A DNA stretch of 64,000 nt, taken from contig BSBM01000092.1 of NCBI GenBank assembly GCA_027924585.1, forward strand, positions 4,750,001 to 4,814,000, read 5' to 3'. Positions 10,091 through 22,900 of the stretch are shown in pieces. Both the position numbers and the translations under genes were made by a program. This stretch comes from Larix kaempferi (Eukaryota > Streptophyta > Pinopsida > Pinales > Pinaceae). Each line of letters starts with the position of its first letter. The first letter of the stretch is position 1. The notes beneath the pieces were generated by a model. The model saw nothing but the letters and a program-made list of their open reading frames with translations. It did not search any database and was not told the origin of the DNA.

Positions 10091-11906
10091 ACGTTGGGAA
10101 CTATGTTCCATTTTTCCAAAAAGTGTACATGATTGGATCATTTTTGCATATTATTAGATGGATATGCACTTGTCTACATGACTTTGTCTTTGATTACATT
10201 TTTGCATACATGATTTTGTCTTCAATAACAATGTTATGGAAAAGTTTTCACATACATATAGATGTTATTTCTAGACACCATTGAAAGTTGAAAGTTTTCA
10301 CATACATACATAAATGTTGAAAGTTTGAAATTCCCCAAAAATAATAGGATAACTAATTTCTAATATCATAGACACCAAAAGCCTAATCTAATATATATTT
10401 TTGTACACATAAAAGAAGCTACATTAACATTAAAATCCTAAATAGTTTCTTCCAATTCCTCTAAAACTCAATTTGCACGGCAATGACAAAAACAAATACC
10501 ATGAAGGCATATCCTCTAAGTAAACAACATCCAAGGTTGTAACTCTCATCAAATGCTTAAGGTTATAGGCATTGACTCTTTTAAAAATTATTGTTGTTAA
10601 TAGTGGCACATTGAAGTTAACTAGATTGTTGATAATATTCATAATTCTATTGGAGTGGCACTTAGCCATGCCTATGAACAAAGTGTAGAGGTTTCTTGCA
10701 TTGATATTGAACAAATTGTCCTTAGCCATTTCTGAGGGTTCCACAAAATCCTACAAGGATAATCACGAGATCCCTTCCCACTAACCAGGTTATTTTTTAA
10801 GGATTCTAATATTATACCTAAGTATAGTATTATAGGTGATTATTCCGGGTTGAAAAAAACATATATATAGATAGGTAGGCGAAAGTTAAATAAGAAACAT
10901 ACAATTTACTATTGAAAATTATAAATTTTGGCGAATATTACAATAAAAAAGACATATTTTATGTAAATATAGGCGATAATAGAGAGTAAAAATGACCAAA
11001 TAACAAATTTATTTTTTGAAAAAAAGCCTGAAAAATAGTCAATTGGCGAAATTTTGCCCCTAAAAATTACTCTGCCACTAACATTGCTTCCAATTGCTCA
11101 TTGAGCACAAAACTACTCATCCAAACACAAACTGTTGTGATTAAAATCTATAATGAGATAAATAAGAAAAACCTATTTGTAGTATTTTATGTACAACCAT
11201 AGGAGTGTCCATATTGTTGATAAATGCAATGATGCTAGGGGTATTGAAAATGTATCGTAGAGGTGTAGCATTGAGAAGTCCAATGGATTCATTTCCATGG
11301 GCATTGAAAATGGTTACCTAATGCCATTGAGTCTTTGAGGATGGAAACATTGAATCAAGTGGCCTCACCTTTGGATGTTTAATCAATGCACTCTAGTGTT
11401 TTTCACTCTATAACTACCCACAACACAATGTTCACAACAACTTTTCTTAAGAGGAAAACATATAAATTTTGGGGTGTTGGAGTTAAACACATAGAAAACC
11501 ATGTAAAGACTGAATTATGGATCTCAACAATCCATTGGAATGTTGTCGATGAGTGATGCATGCTTTGATCTTGTGATCTATGATGTGAAATGAGCACCTA
11601 TTCAATTCTTCCTACTATTACAAGGGATTTATCTGAGGGACAAGGGATGAAGGTATATATAGATTAGAAAATTATTATATGATATGTCCACATTACATCA
11701 CTATTAATGTTTAACAAAAAGCCTTTGTCACCTTGCATGCCTTCATTTAATGGTCATTTTGGTGTCCAATAATTCTAAAGAAATTCACTTTAGATAAATT
11801 ATAATATAAATTGGTTTATTAATCCTTACATAACAAGGAACCTTGTGATCAAAATGAAGCACTAAACACTCTATTTTGACTCCTTTACTTGCATGTTTCA
11901 CAACCA
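10091..11906. other. no recognised gene
   Basis: AT-rich, non-repetitive sequence. The motif aaagttttcacatacata is present twice (about 10232 and 10289). Minus-strand frames at 10744-10430 and 11597-11403 show no recognisable motif. A GGCGA-containing AT-rich patch (10870-11060) holds a small inverted repeat, ggcgaaattttgcc. Confidence 0.35.
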
Positions 11907-12020
11907 CCCACAACACAAGCAACATGAACCACAAAGTTATCAGAAAAATACCCACAACACAAGCAACATGAACCATAAAGTTATCAGAAAACCACCCACA
12001 ACACAAGCAACATGAACCAT
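11907..12020 (+). repeat. 44-bp tandem repeat, about 2.6 copies
   Basis: cccacaacacaagcaacatg starts at 11907, 11951 and 11995, an exact 44-bp period, with the connecting aaccataaagttatcagaaaa conserved between the first two. Confidence 0.85.
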
Positions 12021-12734
12021 GGAACAAGTCCTCCAAGACCACCAATGTAGTTCTCAAAAACACAAGTGACCCCACAATGTAAAGAACCAAAATCGAAAGG
12101 CAATGCGAAAAAAATTAGTGAGGATGCAACCACCAACAATTGATGCCTAATCCTCTTAAAATAGAGGAAGAACTTCAAACACGGGGATCACTGAGCGAAA
12201 ACCACCAAGGTTACTAAAGCACAACCACCGAAGGATAACATATTGCATTCATTGTGGCCAAGCACTTTGGAAGGCAATTGCAATTTTGGATTGTTGAAAT
12301 TGTTGTTTTTTAATGCAAAAATGGATTAAGCACACTTGAATACCCATATTGCAACTTGATTTTGCAATATTAATGATTGATATAATTCCATCAATCCAAA
12401 ATAATTCTTGCCAGATTTAAGAAAAAAAAACATCGAGTTCCCTTCCCATTATTTTAAGTGGCCTAAAAATGTCAACTCAAAACGTTTAAACTTCAACAAT
12501 ATGAATTTTGCATATTTCAACTAATTTTCTTTGCAACATATTGCCACCAATCCAACTATCCTAGTAATACATTTGTGCCATCATAACTACATCCCCAGTC
12601 ACAACACTAAAAAATGACATTAAATTTGTTTATTTAATATTTATAAAAAATTAAATATTAAATCGTAAGCCACAAGGGGCCTTTGGACAAATGTCTAATT
12701 GAAAAATACCCTAAACAAGAGCAACAAGTAAAAA
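12021..12734. other. no recognised gene
   Basis: Unique-looking AT-rich sequence leading to the satellite. Nothing identifiable on either strand. Confidence 0.4.
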
Positions 12735-13640
12735 TGACCGTAGCACCAAAACGATGAATCCAGTAGTGAATCTGTCGATTTCGATGGATTCCGGACGTAG
12801 GGTTTCATCTAGGGAACCCCCCACACCGTGCCTCCAACGCTTGGAAACGGTGCCAATGTGCCATCTATGGAGCTAAGGTTTTTCCTAGTGAAGGCCATTC
12901 CAATTTCACTCAAGGGGTCAATTTCTGATCCGAAGGCTCTCGGGTGTGCGTGGCCATCATGAAAATGTCCACAATGACCACGTGCATGTGTGGGAGCTGA
13001 CGTAATCCAAGTCCGCTCACTGGTTTGGATTCCATGGCCGTAGAGCAAATCCTCAAAGTGTCCCTGAATGGCCATGGGGTGCCTGGAAAAAAATCCCATA
13101 GCACCCAAACCGTGACTCCGATAGTGAATGCATCGATTTCAATGGATTCTGGACGCCGGGTTTCGGTTAGGGGACCCCCCATGCCGTGCCTCAAATTCTC
13201 GAAAACGGTGCTAATGTGCCATCTTCGGAGCTAGGGTTTTGCTCAGTGAGGGCCATTCCAATTTCACTCAAGGGGGACATTTCTCATCCGAAGGCTCCCA
13301 TGCATGCGTGGTCACCGTGGACACGTCCACAATGGCAATAGACACGTGTGGGAGCCGACGGAATCCAAGTCCGCTCGTCGGTTTGGGTTCTGTGACCCCG
13401 GGGCAAATCCTCAAAGTGTCCCTAAATGGCCTCGGGGTGCTCGACGAAAATTCCCATATCACCCAAACTGTGACTCTGGTTGTGAATCCATCGATTTCGA
13501 TGGATTTCAGACACCGGGTTTCATCTAGGGGACCCCCCACACCATCCCTCGATGTCTCGGAAACGGTGCCAATGTGCCATCTCCAAAGCTAGGGTTTTGC
13601 TTAGTGAGGGCCATTCCAATTTCGCTCAAGGGGGGCATTT
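12735..13640 (+). repeat. ~357-bp satellite, left block (about 2.5 units)
   Basis: The landmark gtttcatctaggg/gtttcggttagg recurs at about 12802, 13161 and 13517. Each unit carries the same order of blocks: accccccacaccgtgcct, ggtgccaatgtgccatct, agggttttgct, gggccattccaattt, aaatcctcaaagtgtccct and acccaaaccgtgact. The array is cut in mid-unit at ggggggcattt (13640) by the copia insertion and resumes at 54282. Confidence 0.92.
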
Positions 13641-14142
13641 TGTTAAGTTTAGCCTAATTTCACAAGCAAGATCACTGAAAGAAACACAATCACAAGATAG
13701 ACAAAGATTTACCCTGGGAAACCCTCATGGGGTAGAAAACCCAGCAAAGCTTTCCTCAATATAGATAATCAACCCAATACAAGATGCAGTCCTCAACAAG
13801 AGCTCCTTCTCCTCCTATGCAAACCTCTCTCTCTCTCCTATGCGCAATACACAAGTGAGTGAATGAATGGTATAAATGAGGAACACACCTCCTCTATTTA
13901 TACTTGTGTTCTAACTGACTTTTCACCCTAATGGGGCCGACCTCTCCTAAGAGAGTCTAATAACTCCCAAACAACTAACTTAGGGCCGACCTCACATGGG
14001 AGATCTAATAACCCTAGTTACCACACTCTCTCGGAGGAATAAACATCTCCGGATATACAATAGGGTCTCCTTGGAGGAATGGAACATCTCCGGAATAATA
14101 AAGTACAGATATAATATTCTTAGAAGTTACAATATTTCAACA
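13641..14142 (-). repeat. copia 3' LTR
   Basis: 502 bp in plus-strand orientation from TGTTAAGTTTAGCC to ATATTTCAACA. The minus-strand TATA equivalent tatttata lies at 13895-13902. Partner of 53782-54281. Confidence 0.93.
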
Positions 14143-14154
14143 TTCCCCCTTAAC
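14143..14154 (-). other. polypurine tract of the copia element
   Basis: Minus-strand gttaagggggaa abuts the 3' LTR start (TGTTGAAATATTG). It primes plus-strand DNA synthesis. Confidence 0.85.
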
Positions 14155-14365
14155 GAGAAGGATATTATAACAACATCTGCAGGAGCAAGGAGTCATCAAC
14201 TACATGATACATGATACATCTATAAATCATTGGAAGATTTCTTTATACATCATCATCAGTAACTCATACAGTTACTGGAACATAATCAATATTGGAACAT
14301 CAACAAGATCTTCAATACTGGAACATCAACATCTTCAATACTAAGTCTTCATGTTCTGCAGCACA

Positions 14366-14615
14366 CGATCAACTACAACATCATCATCTGGATCCTCACG
14401 ATCAACAACATCACGATCAACAACATCGTCATCTAGATCATCACGATCAGCAGCATCGTCATCTAGATCATCACGATCAACATCATCGTCATATAGATCA
14501 TCACGATCAACAACATCATCATCTAGATCATCATGATCAACAACATCGTCATCTAGATCATCACGATCAACAGCATCATCATCTAGATCATCATGATCGG
14601 CAGCATCATCATCAA
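14366..14615 (-). repeat. 30-bp minisatellite in the copia 3' untranslated region
   Basis: About eight copies of a 30-bp unit of the form acgatcaacaacatcgtcat followed by ctagatcatc. It lies between the PPT and the pol stop. Asp-rich and His-rich ORFs on both strands are translations of the repeat. Confidence 0.9.
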
Positions 14616-14670
14616 TACACATGATCCAATTACGGGATGGTTAATCCCTCTCAATTTAGGACATAAGTCC

Positions 14671-14895
14671 AAGGATGATGCAATCCTACCACGTATATTT
14701 TGAACCAAGGGTTACGGGATGATGCAATCCCCATCATGTACATTTTGAACTAGTGGTTCTGGGATGATGCAATCCCCATCATGTACATTTTGAACTAGTG
14801 GTTTCGGGATGATGCAATCCTCATCACGTACATTTTGAACCAAGTGTCCAGGGACGATGCAGTCCTATCACGTCCACTAGGGACCATACAATGAC
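14671..14895 (-). repeat. 45-bp minisatellite in the copia 3' untranslated region
   Basis: ggatgatgcaatcc recurs at 14671, 14716, 14761, 14806 and 14851, an exact 45-bp period with five copies. Each is followed by a catcatgtacattttgaac-like string. A third, less regular repeat of gacctcatcgtcaga follows at 14893-15050. Confidence 0.9.
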
Positions 14896-15060
14896 CTCAT
14901 CGTCAGAACAAGTAGCCTCATCATCGACCTCATCGTCAGAATAGGTAACCTCATCAACGATACATGTATCCACATCAATACAGGTATCCTCATTATTTAC
15001 CTTACCGTCAATATAGACAATCTCATCATCGATACCAGTATCCAAATATCATCAACCATA

Positions 15061-15752
15061 TCACTCCCCCTTTCGAGGAGGGTCCTTCTGAACTACACCA
15101 AGCTTGTCTCGGAAATACTCAAACTTTACTCGAGACAGAGGTTTGGTCAATACATCAGCAACTTGTTCGTCAGTGCTCACATATTCAAGCTTAATAGCTC
15201 CTTTCTGCACCATATCCCGTATATAGAAATATTAGATCTCTATGTGCTTTGACTTATCATGGAACACTGGATTCTTTGTCATCTTGATACAACTCTGGTT
15301 GTCACATAGGATCATAGTGGGGTCCATCTCTAAGTCAAACAATCCCGATAACAACTTCCAAAGCCATATCTCTTCACAACTAGCAGAGCAAGCAGCTATA
15401 TATTCCGCTTCAGCTGTGCCGAGAGCCACACTAGACTGCTTCTTGCTAAACCACAAGATCATGGCAGATCCCAGATAATAACATCCACCCAATGTACTTT
15501 TCCTGTCTGATACACTTCCATCCCAATCAGCATCTGTGTAGCCATACAATCTGAAATCATGATCTCCAAGATAATATAGACCAAAGTCTATCGTACCCTT
15601 CAGGTACCTCATCACATGCTTTGCAGCTATTAAGTGAACACGTCTAGGTTCCACTAGATACTGACTCAAGGTGTTTACCGCAAAGCATATATCTGGCCTA
15701 GGGTTCGTCAGATACATTAAGGACCCAATAATCTGTCTGTACAGAGTTACAT
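15061..15752 (-). pseudogene. copia pol fragment: RNase H and C-terminus
   Basis: From the insertion point the minus strand reads TLYRQIIGSLMYL (end of the RT connection), then YTDADWDGSVSDRKST, an AEAEYIAACSASCEE block and LCDNQSCIKMTKNP, the standard copia RNase H motifs. It ends with VADVLTKPLSRVKFEYFRDK and a stop at 15063-15061. One in-frame TAA follows SKHIEI, where family members normally have an arginine. The RNase H removes the RNA template during reverse transcription. The missing upstream RT is at 36743-38198. Confidence 0.93.
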
Positions 15753-17410
15753 TGTAACACCCCGATAATTTCATAAAAATTTAATTTTTTTTTTTTTTTA
15801 TCTCAGCAAATAATGTTAATAATTGTAATTATAGAAATAATAAATACTGCAAGGATGACATTAATGAGTCATAAATGCCGAAAGTAATTTTTATTTAATT
15901 CCACTCAAGAAATTAATGTACTCAATGCGTTATGGCACTTTTAAGCTTACGACATCTTCTTTTGTATTAACTGTAATTCAATATTTGCGATAGAATTTTT
16001 ATTTAATTAACAAGTTCTAACAACTGCTTTTGATGATGATGAAAGGGTGGTCCTACGGGGTACCCTGGAGCTTACTTAACTACGTTTAGCTAAGGAATTT
16101 GCATCTTGTTTTCCCATGTGCAGACCGCAGGTAAGATAAGAGTACAGGTGTTTATCCATTCATCGTTAGTGTAGACTTTGTATGTTAATTACTTCATTGC
16201 GAAATAGTTACTGGAGGTTTGGATACCTGGTTCTTCATCTAGTTTGTATGCTGTAAAAAAAAAAATCTCCAGTGGTATAACTTCGCATTGTCCAGGTATT
16301 TGTTAAAATGCTTGTAATTATTATCATGTGTCTAAATGGCGTTATCATCAATTTATTGATACCAAAATCTATTGCTGAGGCTATGTGATAGTTGTAATCC
16401 TAGTGCTTATACTATAGAGCTTATCATTCTGTCTTGATTCTATTTAGACTATTCTAAGTCTGAATTCATGATTTGATTATTAATGCAAGATTAATGTATG
16501 AGTGGTCTAAAGACTATCGTTATGAACTTGACATTATAGGGCATAATGTCACCATTTGAATCACAACTTAGATATTCATCTATCAATTGGGCTTGTAATA
16601 AATGGCTATCATTTTAGCGTTGTATTAAGTGACGATACTTATAAGTTCATGCTCTCATTATGGGTTTGAGGATCATAGCCTTGTATCAAAACCTACAATG
16701 CACATGGCACGTGGCTTATACAATTGCAATGATGTTGTAATACATACCATTTTCATATGTTTTAATATAGCATCAAAGGGATTATGCATTCGTATAATGT
16801 ATAGGTTATATTACAAGTTGCTATATTTGTTATGTTCAGACCTTGCATCCAAACCCACACATTGCTACTATGGAGCTAACCATACGAAGGGTTGATTGTG
16901 ACAGGGTGAAGAGTTTAGTTGGGTCCAATTGTCGTATTAATGACTTAGCATACGTTGCAGGTTTGTGAGGTGAAGTGGAAGCCGAGTTGGCTAGTGTCAC
17001 GGTTTGTACAGACGGTAATGACTCCATGGTCCGAGCTGTGCTATGCTTTTTGGCTCTCACGTAAGTTGAATGGCAACTTGGTAAGAGTGACAATTTAATG
17101 CAGTAATGACTAAAGTTGGGTGCGAGCATCGATGTGCCTTGATGGGCAGCTCTACACCGTCGATCTTTGAGAGCTGTGAGGCTGAGATTAATGCCCGATC
17201 TTTGCGTGGTAAAATGGGAAAGTTGGTGTTTCAGTCCTTCATTGTTGCTTTTGTTTTGGAGGGAGGTCCTGAAGCCAACCGGTTGATGCGAGTTAGGGTT
17301 CTCGGTTTTGAGCTTTGCACCTCTGCGTGGTAGTGTGGAGAGTTCGCAGGTGGTGCCATAGCACCGTGCTTTGATAGAGGTGGTTGCATGTGGTTAACTT
17401 TTTAGGTGGT

Positions 17411-18131
17411 TGTTAACACCTAAAAAGTGCTCACTAGCTCATTTCCTTATTCACATGACCCATTTGTCCACTTTTCCATCATCTGAGCCTCTAAAGCCAA
17501 CAAAAGGTCACCAAAAGACCTTAGTACACCCCTTTTCCCACTCAAAAAGATTATTTTTCCTAAAAAAACATAAAAAACCCTAAAAAAGGGTCCAAAATTC
17601 CCAAAAATATTAAAAAGGGAATAAAAATATTAATTTTATTCAAAAAAGGAAAAAGGAGGGAAAAGTACCTAAACCATGTTGGTCAATACCATTGGTTTCC
17701 ACAAAACCACAAATGGTATATCCCACCACCAAAACCTATAAAAAGGTGGTAGGGGCTCTTCATTTCACATCCATCCATCTTCCTATCCTCATGCTGCCAA
17801 AATCTCCCTTGAGCTTTTGGCCATTGTAGCAACCTTGGAGAAAGGACCCTTTGGATTTTGGAGCTGCTCACCCTTGGAGCTTCTCAACTATCTTCATCAC
17901 TTGGAGGTATTGTTATTGCAAGCACTTGCTTGCCCCCATTTTCAATACAAATTTATTTTCTTTATTTCTTGTTCTTGTTTTTAATTCAAAAGTTTATTAT
18001 GATATGCACATGCTAGTTTAGTTTAGTTTTAGATTTAGATTTAATTTATTGTTTTTGCTTAATATTGAAACTGCTGCTACTAGTTAGTAGGTGCCCATAG
18101 CACTAAGCTTGGTTGCAAAACCAAGCCAACA
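17411..18131 (+). repeat. 5' LTR of the Tat-like element
   Basis: Starts TGTTAACACCTAAAAAGTGC and ends AACCAAGCCAACA. It matches 33431-34154 closely. Confidence 0.93.
17738..17746 (+). promoter_or_regulatory. TATA box in the Tat-like 5' LTR
   Basis: tataaaaag lies in the middle of the LTR, upstream of the presumed R region. It is conserved in the 3' LTR at about 33759. Confidence 0.6.
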
Positions 18132-18136
18132 GTTTT

Positions 18137-18150
18137 TGGCGACTCCGCTG
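18137..18150 (+). other. primer-binding site, TGGCGACTC class
   Basis: TGGCGACTCCGCTG lies five bases past the 5' LTR. It resembles the tRNA-Arg-type PBS known from Ogre/Tat elements rather than the iMet type of the other elements here. Confidence 0.75.
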
Positions 18151-18309
18151 CTTTTGAATTTCTAGATCTCACTTTTGCTTTAGATCTTAGTTTTTGATTG
18201 TATTAGTTAGTTTAATTCATAGATCTGCCACCCTAGACAGCAGATCCATTGCTGTTCTAGATCTTGGCCCATTTTATTGCCATTAACAGCCTGAAATTTT
18301 CAATTTTCG

Positions 18310-18600
18310 GGTTTGTTTTTCGGCGTCGGCGTACGGCTTTCGCCTCGCGGCTTTTTGCCTGACAGTCGCGCGGCTCATCGTGACTGCACGGCTCTTTTCC
18401 GCGTGGTTCACCGCGACTTCAAGACCAATTAGCGCGCTGCACATCGTGGCTTCGCGGACATTTTCCGCACTGCACATCGCGACTGTTTGACGAAATATCG
18501 CGCTGCGCAGCACGGCTTCGCGGCTGAATCCCGCGCTACCCATCGCGACTGTGCGACAGAAACCCGCACGGTCCATCGCGGCTATTCTGTCAAAACCCGC
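18310..18600 (+). repeat. CpG-rich ~33-bp degenerate tandem repeat in the leader
   Basis: About eight imperfect units containing gcgctgcacatcgcgact-like sequence in an otherwise AT-rich region. The antisense frame (18576-18283) shows the period as an 11-residue repeat with a recurring V-A/M-x-S-A pattern. It is probably non-coding. Confidence 0.7.
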
Positions 18601-18868
18601 GATGCCATTTTTTCCATTCGGCCAATCCGTTTAAAAATTTAATTTTTTGCTGTAGTACCTGCCCACTAAGCTATTTTACAGTATCAAAAAATTCCTGCAT
18701 TTTTTACAGCCATGGAAAAATTTTACTATTTAGAATGCACCTTTGAAAGAGTCTTTTTAAAAATTTTCAGAAATTGAAAGAAGGATTTATTTTGCATTTT
18801 ATCTAGATTAAAATTTTTTGCTGTTTACTTCTTTAATATTTTTCCCTTAGCAATTTTTGAAAAAGAAA

Positions 18869-19045
18869 TCCATTTATTTCTTAAAGAAGTCATAGTATTT
18901 GCTTTCCTATTTCAAAAGATCCTTTGTTTTTTGAATAGTTGTTGCAAAGCATTTAATTTCCATTTATTGAAGAAGTCATATTATTTGCTTTTCTATTTCA
19001 AAAGATCCTTTGTTTTTTGAATTTTTTTTGCAAAGCATTTACTTT
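18869..19045 (+). repeat. ~90-bp tandem duplication
   Basis: Two copies (18869-18957 and 18959-19045) share aagaagtcata, tttcaaaagatcctttgttt and tgcaaagcattta. They differ by short indels. Confidence 0.8.
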
Positions 19046-19909
19046 TTTCAATTTCAGTTTAAAATACCACACGTGCACCCACTCAAACACATAATTTAAA
19101 TTGAGCCTTAAAACTTACCCTAATTTCAACCAACTTTTAACCCCACTTGGGAAGCACTTAAAAGAACTTTGTAGCTAGGTAGTATTGAGGGGATAGGTGT
19201 TCCAATAACACCCCTCAGTTATTACATCTGAGACATAGCTGTTGTCTATTAGGGAACCAAAATCTTCTAGTATTTTTTGGCACAGTCATAACCAGTTTAT
19301 CGGAAGGCCTCTCCCCTAGGAGGGTTGAAGTCGCGAGGATGGTTCCGGAAGCCTGAGTGGAATACCGAAATCCATTCAGTAACTGAAGGGCTACCATTCG
19401 CAGTTCTCGTGATATCCCTGTATGGGGGTATTGCGGTAAAAGGACCAAATGACAGATTTACCTTTTCTGGACGTGTCATGAATGGAGTATCCTAGTTGCC
19501 ATTCTTTAGGATTGATTACTCAGTGTCCCTCCCGGTAGGGGGATATCTAGCCGTTGATTCAACACTCATATTTTCTGACTTGGATTTCATCACCTTGTAA
19601 AGAATATCGTTTGTTGATTCACAATACTTTTAGTTAGGTGTTTGCATGATACAATCCACCTTTGGTCTAGTTACACCTCTTTTTTCTAGAAGCTGTTTGC
19701 ATGTTGGTATTCTGACCATTTTTTGCATCCCTCCACTTATTATAGCACAGTTTCTATAATAAGTGCCTTTTTCGAGGTTTATTTTTTGGCCTGAGAGCCT
19801 TCATTTTCACTCCCCTTCTTGCACCCTTGGTTGCATTAGGGTTTAGAGTTTTTTATACATTACCACCTTACACAAAACATATTTTTTACACAAAAACTTA
19901 TTTCTCACC

Positions 19910-22900
19910 ATTGAGAATTTTAGACGCTCTCGTCGTCTTCAGGGCGAACTCCCAGAGTTCAGTCTACTTGGCTCTCCACGTCACCGACGTAGAGCCTTAT
20001 CCATTGACTCGACACATCGTCGGTCAACCATACAGTCATCCAATTCTGACACGCCTCACTTCACATTTGATTCTGAGGCAGAATCCGAAAACCCCACTGC
20101 GTTATTCCCAACCAACCTTATGGCTAGAACACCATTTGACCCACTTTTTACCAGCACCATAGGAGAGACGTCCATCAACCCTTCTACTACGGTGCCATCC
20201 ATGGCAACCACCACCCCCCTAGGTATGCCTAATATGGCGGACACCCCACCTTTAGGAATGCCCAACACAGGGCCACCTCCTGTTATAGGAATTCCCAACA
20301 CAAGGCCACCACCTGTTATGGGTATGCCCAACATAGGGGTCACACCCCCTCTGATTACCACAACCCAGATTCCGGGAATCACCACTACTATTCCTAACCC
20401 CGGTGTAACCCATGTTGCACTCGAAAACGATGGCCCATACCAGACCACAACTATTGGAGGACACATACCTTCAATACCTAGCATACCTTTAGGCGCTACT
20501 GGACCCCTACATCATACCACCATGACTAGTCATGTCCCAGTCACTACGCCACATCCATCTGCTACCTTACCTTACATGGAGAGTCTGAACTTGCCAGAAT
20601 TAGCCAGGTTAACCAACGATCCTATCAGACACGACCCTGAGTGGCCTCAGATGCCCACCAAACTCCCCTCCGACATCCCAAAGTTTGAGGGCAAGGCTGG
20701 TGAGGACCCCCAGAACCATATTATGTCCTTCCATCTATGGTGTTCCTCCAACTCTATAGTGGATGACTCTGTCCGCCTCCGTCTGTTACAACGCACCTTC
20801 ATTGGCTCTGCAGCTAAGTGGTATATCGAGCAGCCCCATGGGACCCATGCCACCTTTACCTCCCTTGCCTCGACCTTCCTGCAGTTCTTCCAGTTACCTG
20901 TCCGCTATGATGTGGGAATCGAGATCCTACTGTCTTGCAGACAGAACACGGCCACCCACATCAATGACCACATTCATGAGTGGCGTCGACGCCGAAGCCT
21001 CTGCAAAATCAAGTTAGATGACCGCATCTTCTTAGATTGGTTCCTAAAATCCCTCCTCCCTCTCATTGCAAAGGATGTGGCATCCGAATGACCCCAGTCT
21101 GAAGAAGAGGCCATCCTCAAAGCCCAACAGTTTGACCTCATTTACGCCCAATCGGGTTATCTGTATACCATTATACCGGATGCCCCTCGAGCTGATTCAT
21201 CCCAACACGATGCGCCGGGGGCATCCCATGCCGCAGATGGCATCATTGGTCATATTACCCCGCATCCTCAACCCTTTTCCATTGCACATCCTAGCCATGG
21301 CCCCGACCTTTTGCGGGCTACATCTCAATCTGGAGCAACCAATTCATATGCTCCCATGGCACATCACCACCATACCCACGAAACTTCATGTCGTCCTCAG
21401 TGCTTTGGTCATGCACCACCCGCATATGCCCCCCCAGCCGCACCTCAACCAGTGTACTACCCACAGCTAGCTGCGACAGCTAACCCAACACCTCCAATAG
21501 CTCAGGGTTACCAACAACCCCAGCAGGTATCTGGTCCACCTCCAGCCCCACCGGTTTATTATCCACCACAACCTGCTCCCGCACCTGCGGAGAACCAAAA
21601 TCCTCCCACTGCTCAAGGGCAAGTGTACACACAGCACAACTAGCCCCAGCACCAAAACAACCAGCGCAACCAGGGTGGGAAACAAAACCGTGGAAGAGGA
21701 CGTAACCGCGGTAACAACCAACAACAACATCAAGGTCCTCCACCTCCCAATCCTCCGTAAAATAACAATGCTGCTCCTCCCAACCGGAATCCGAATCGTA
21801 ATCCCGGACAGCCCAAAAACAATAACCTCAGAACAAACCATCCTTGTTCTATTTGCAGGGTTTATGGTCATTACACACATGATTGCCCACATTTGGAGCG
21901 GGCTCGGCAACTCTGGACTGACGATGCCCATCGTCAGGGGCAAACGACTACTCAGCCGCCACCCAACCCTCCACCACCACAACATCAACCTTTGGTGTTG
22001 CAAAACCCCTTTCCAACCCAAGGCGTAGTGAACAGTCAACCATTAGCTCCCCCTCAGAATAACACGCCACCACAACAAATCACTTATGCCGCTCCTGATC
22101 AACCCATGTTCGATTCAGGTACTCACCACTTCTTGATGATGTCAATTGTCGATGCCAACCTCCAAACACGTCGGAACCAATATGGCTCCGCCTCTGAAGC
22201 CCCTCCCACCGACAAGAACACTAACATTAATCCCATAGATCAAACGTTACGTATACCTCCGGCTCCACTTGATGGCGCTTCCAAAGCACCTCGCTTCCCA
22301 CTTCATCGCATCAATAATAACCCCAATGCTCGCGCTGCGTCGAATTACAACATTGTAGATGACTTAGCCCAATCTCCTGCAGCCATGTCTGCTTTAGAAG
22401 TCTTAAAAAACTGTCCTTCACAGCGCAAGACTTTACTCTCTGCCATTGGCGCCATTGACCCCAATGATTCACAATTGATGACATTCGATTCGGACCAGTC
22501 CGAACCACGCTTACCTTCTACTTTAGCGTTCCAAGTTTCTGTTTCTGTTCGGAATCTTGTCATCCATCGATGCATTATCGATGAAGGTGCCTCCACATGC
22601 GTTATGTCCACATTCGTTTGGCAGAAGTTGGGATCCCCTACTCTCCAGCAGTCCACCACTGCGTTGCGAGCCTACGACGGCTGTTCGGCTCAACCCTAAG
22701 GTCTCCTAGCTAATGTCCCCGTCCAGCTGGCTGGTAAAACCGTGCTCATTGACATTGAGGTCATCAATGCCCAACTTGACTATAACCTTTTACTTGGCCG
22801 CAGCTACATGTATGCCATGCGGGCTGTTGCCTCATCCGTTTTTCGTACCATGCAGTTCCCCCATGAGGGACGCGTGGTCAAGGTCGACCAACTCACCTAT

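Noticed and set aside
14292-15045. His/Asp-rich ORFs on both strands
   Set aside because: Products of 30-bp and 45-bp minisatellites in the copia 3' region.
18283-18576. Ala/Arg-rich minus-strand ORF of 97 codons
   Set aside because: By-product of the 33-bp CpG-rich repeat. It is antisense to the element and has no known motif.
22345-22659. Minus-strand ORFs overlapping gag-protease
   Set aside because: Antisense to a frame with recognisable Gag and protease motifs; shadows only.
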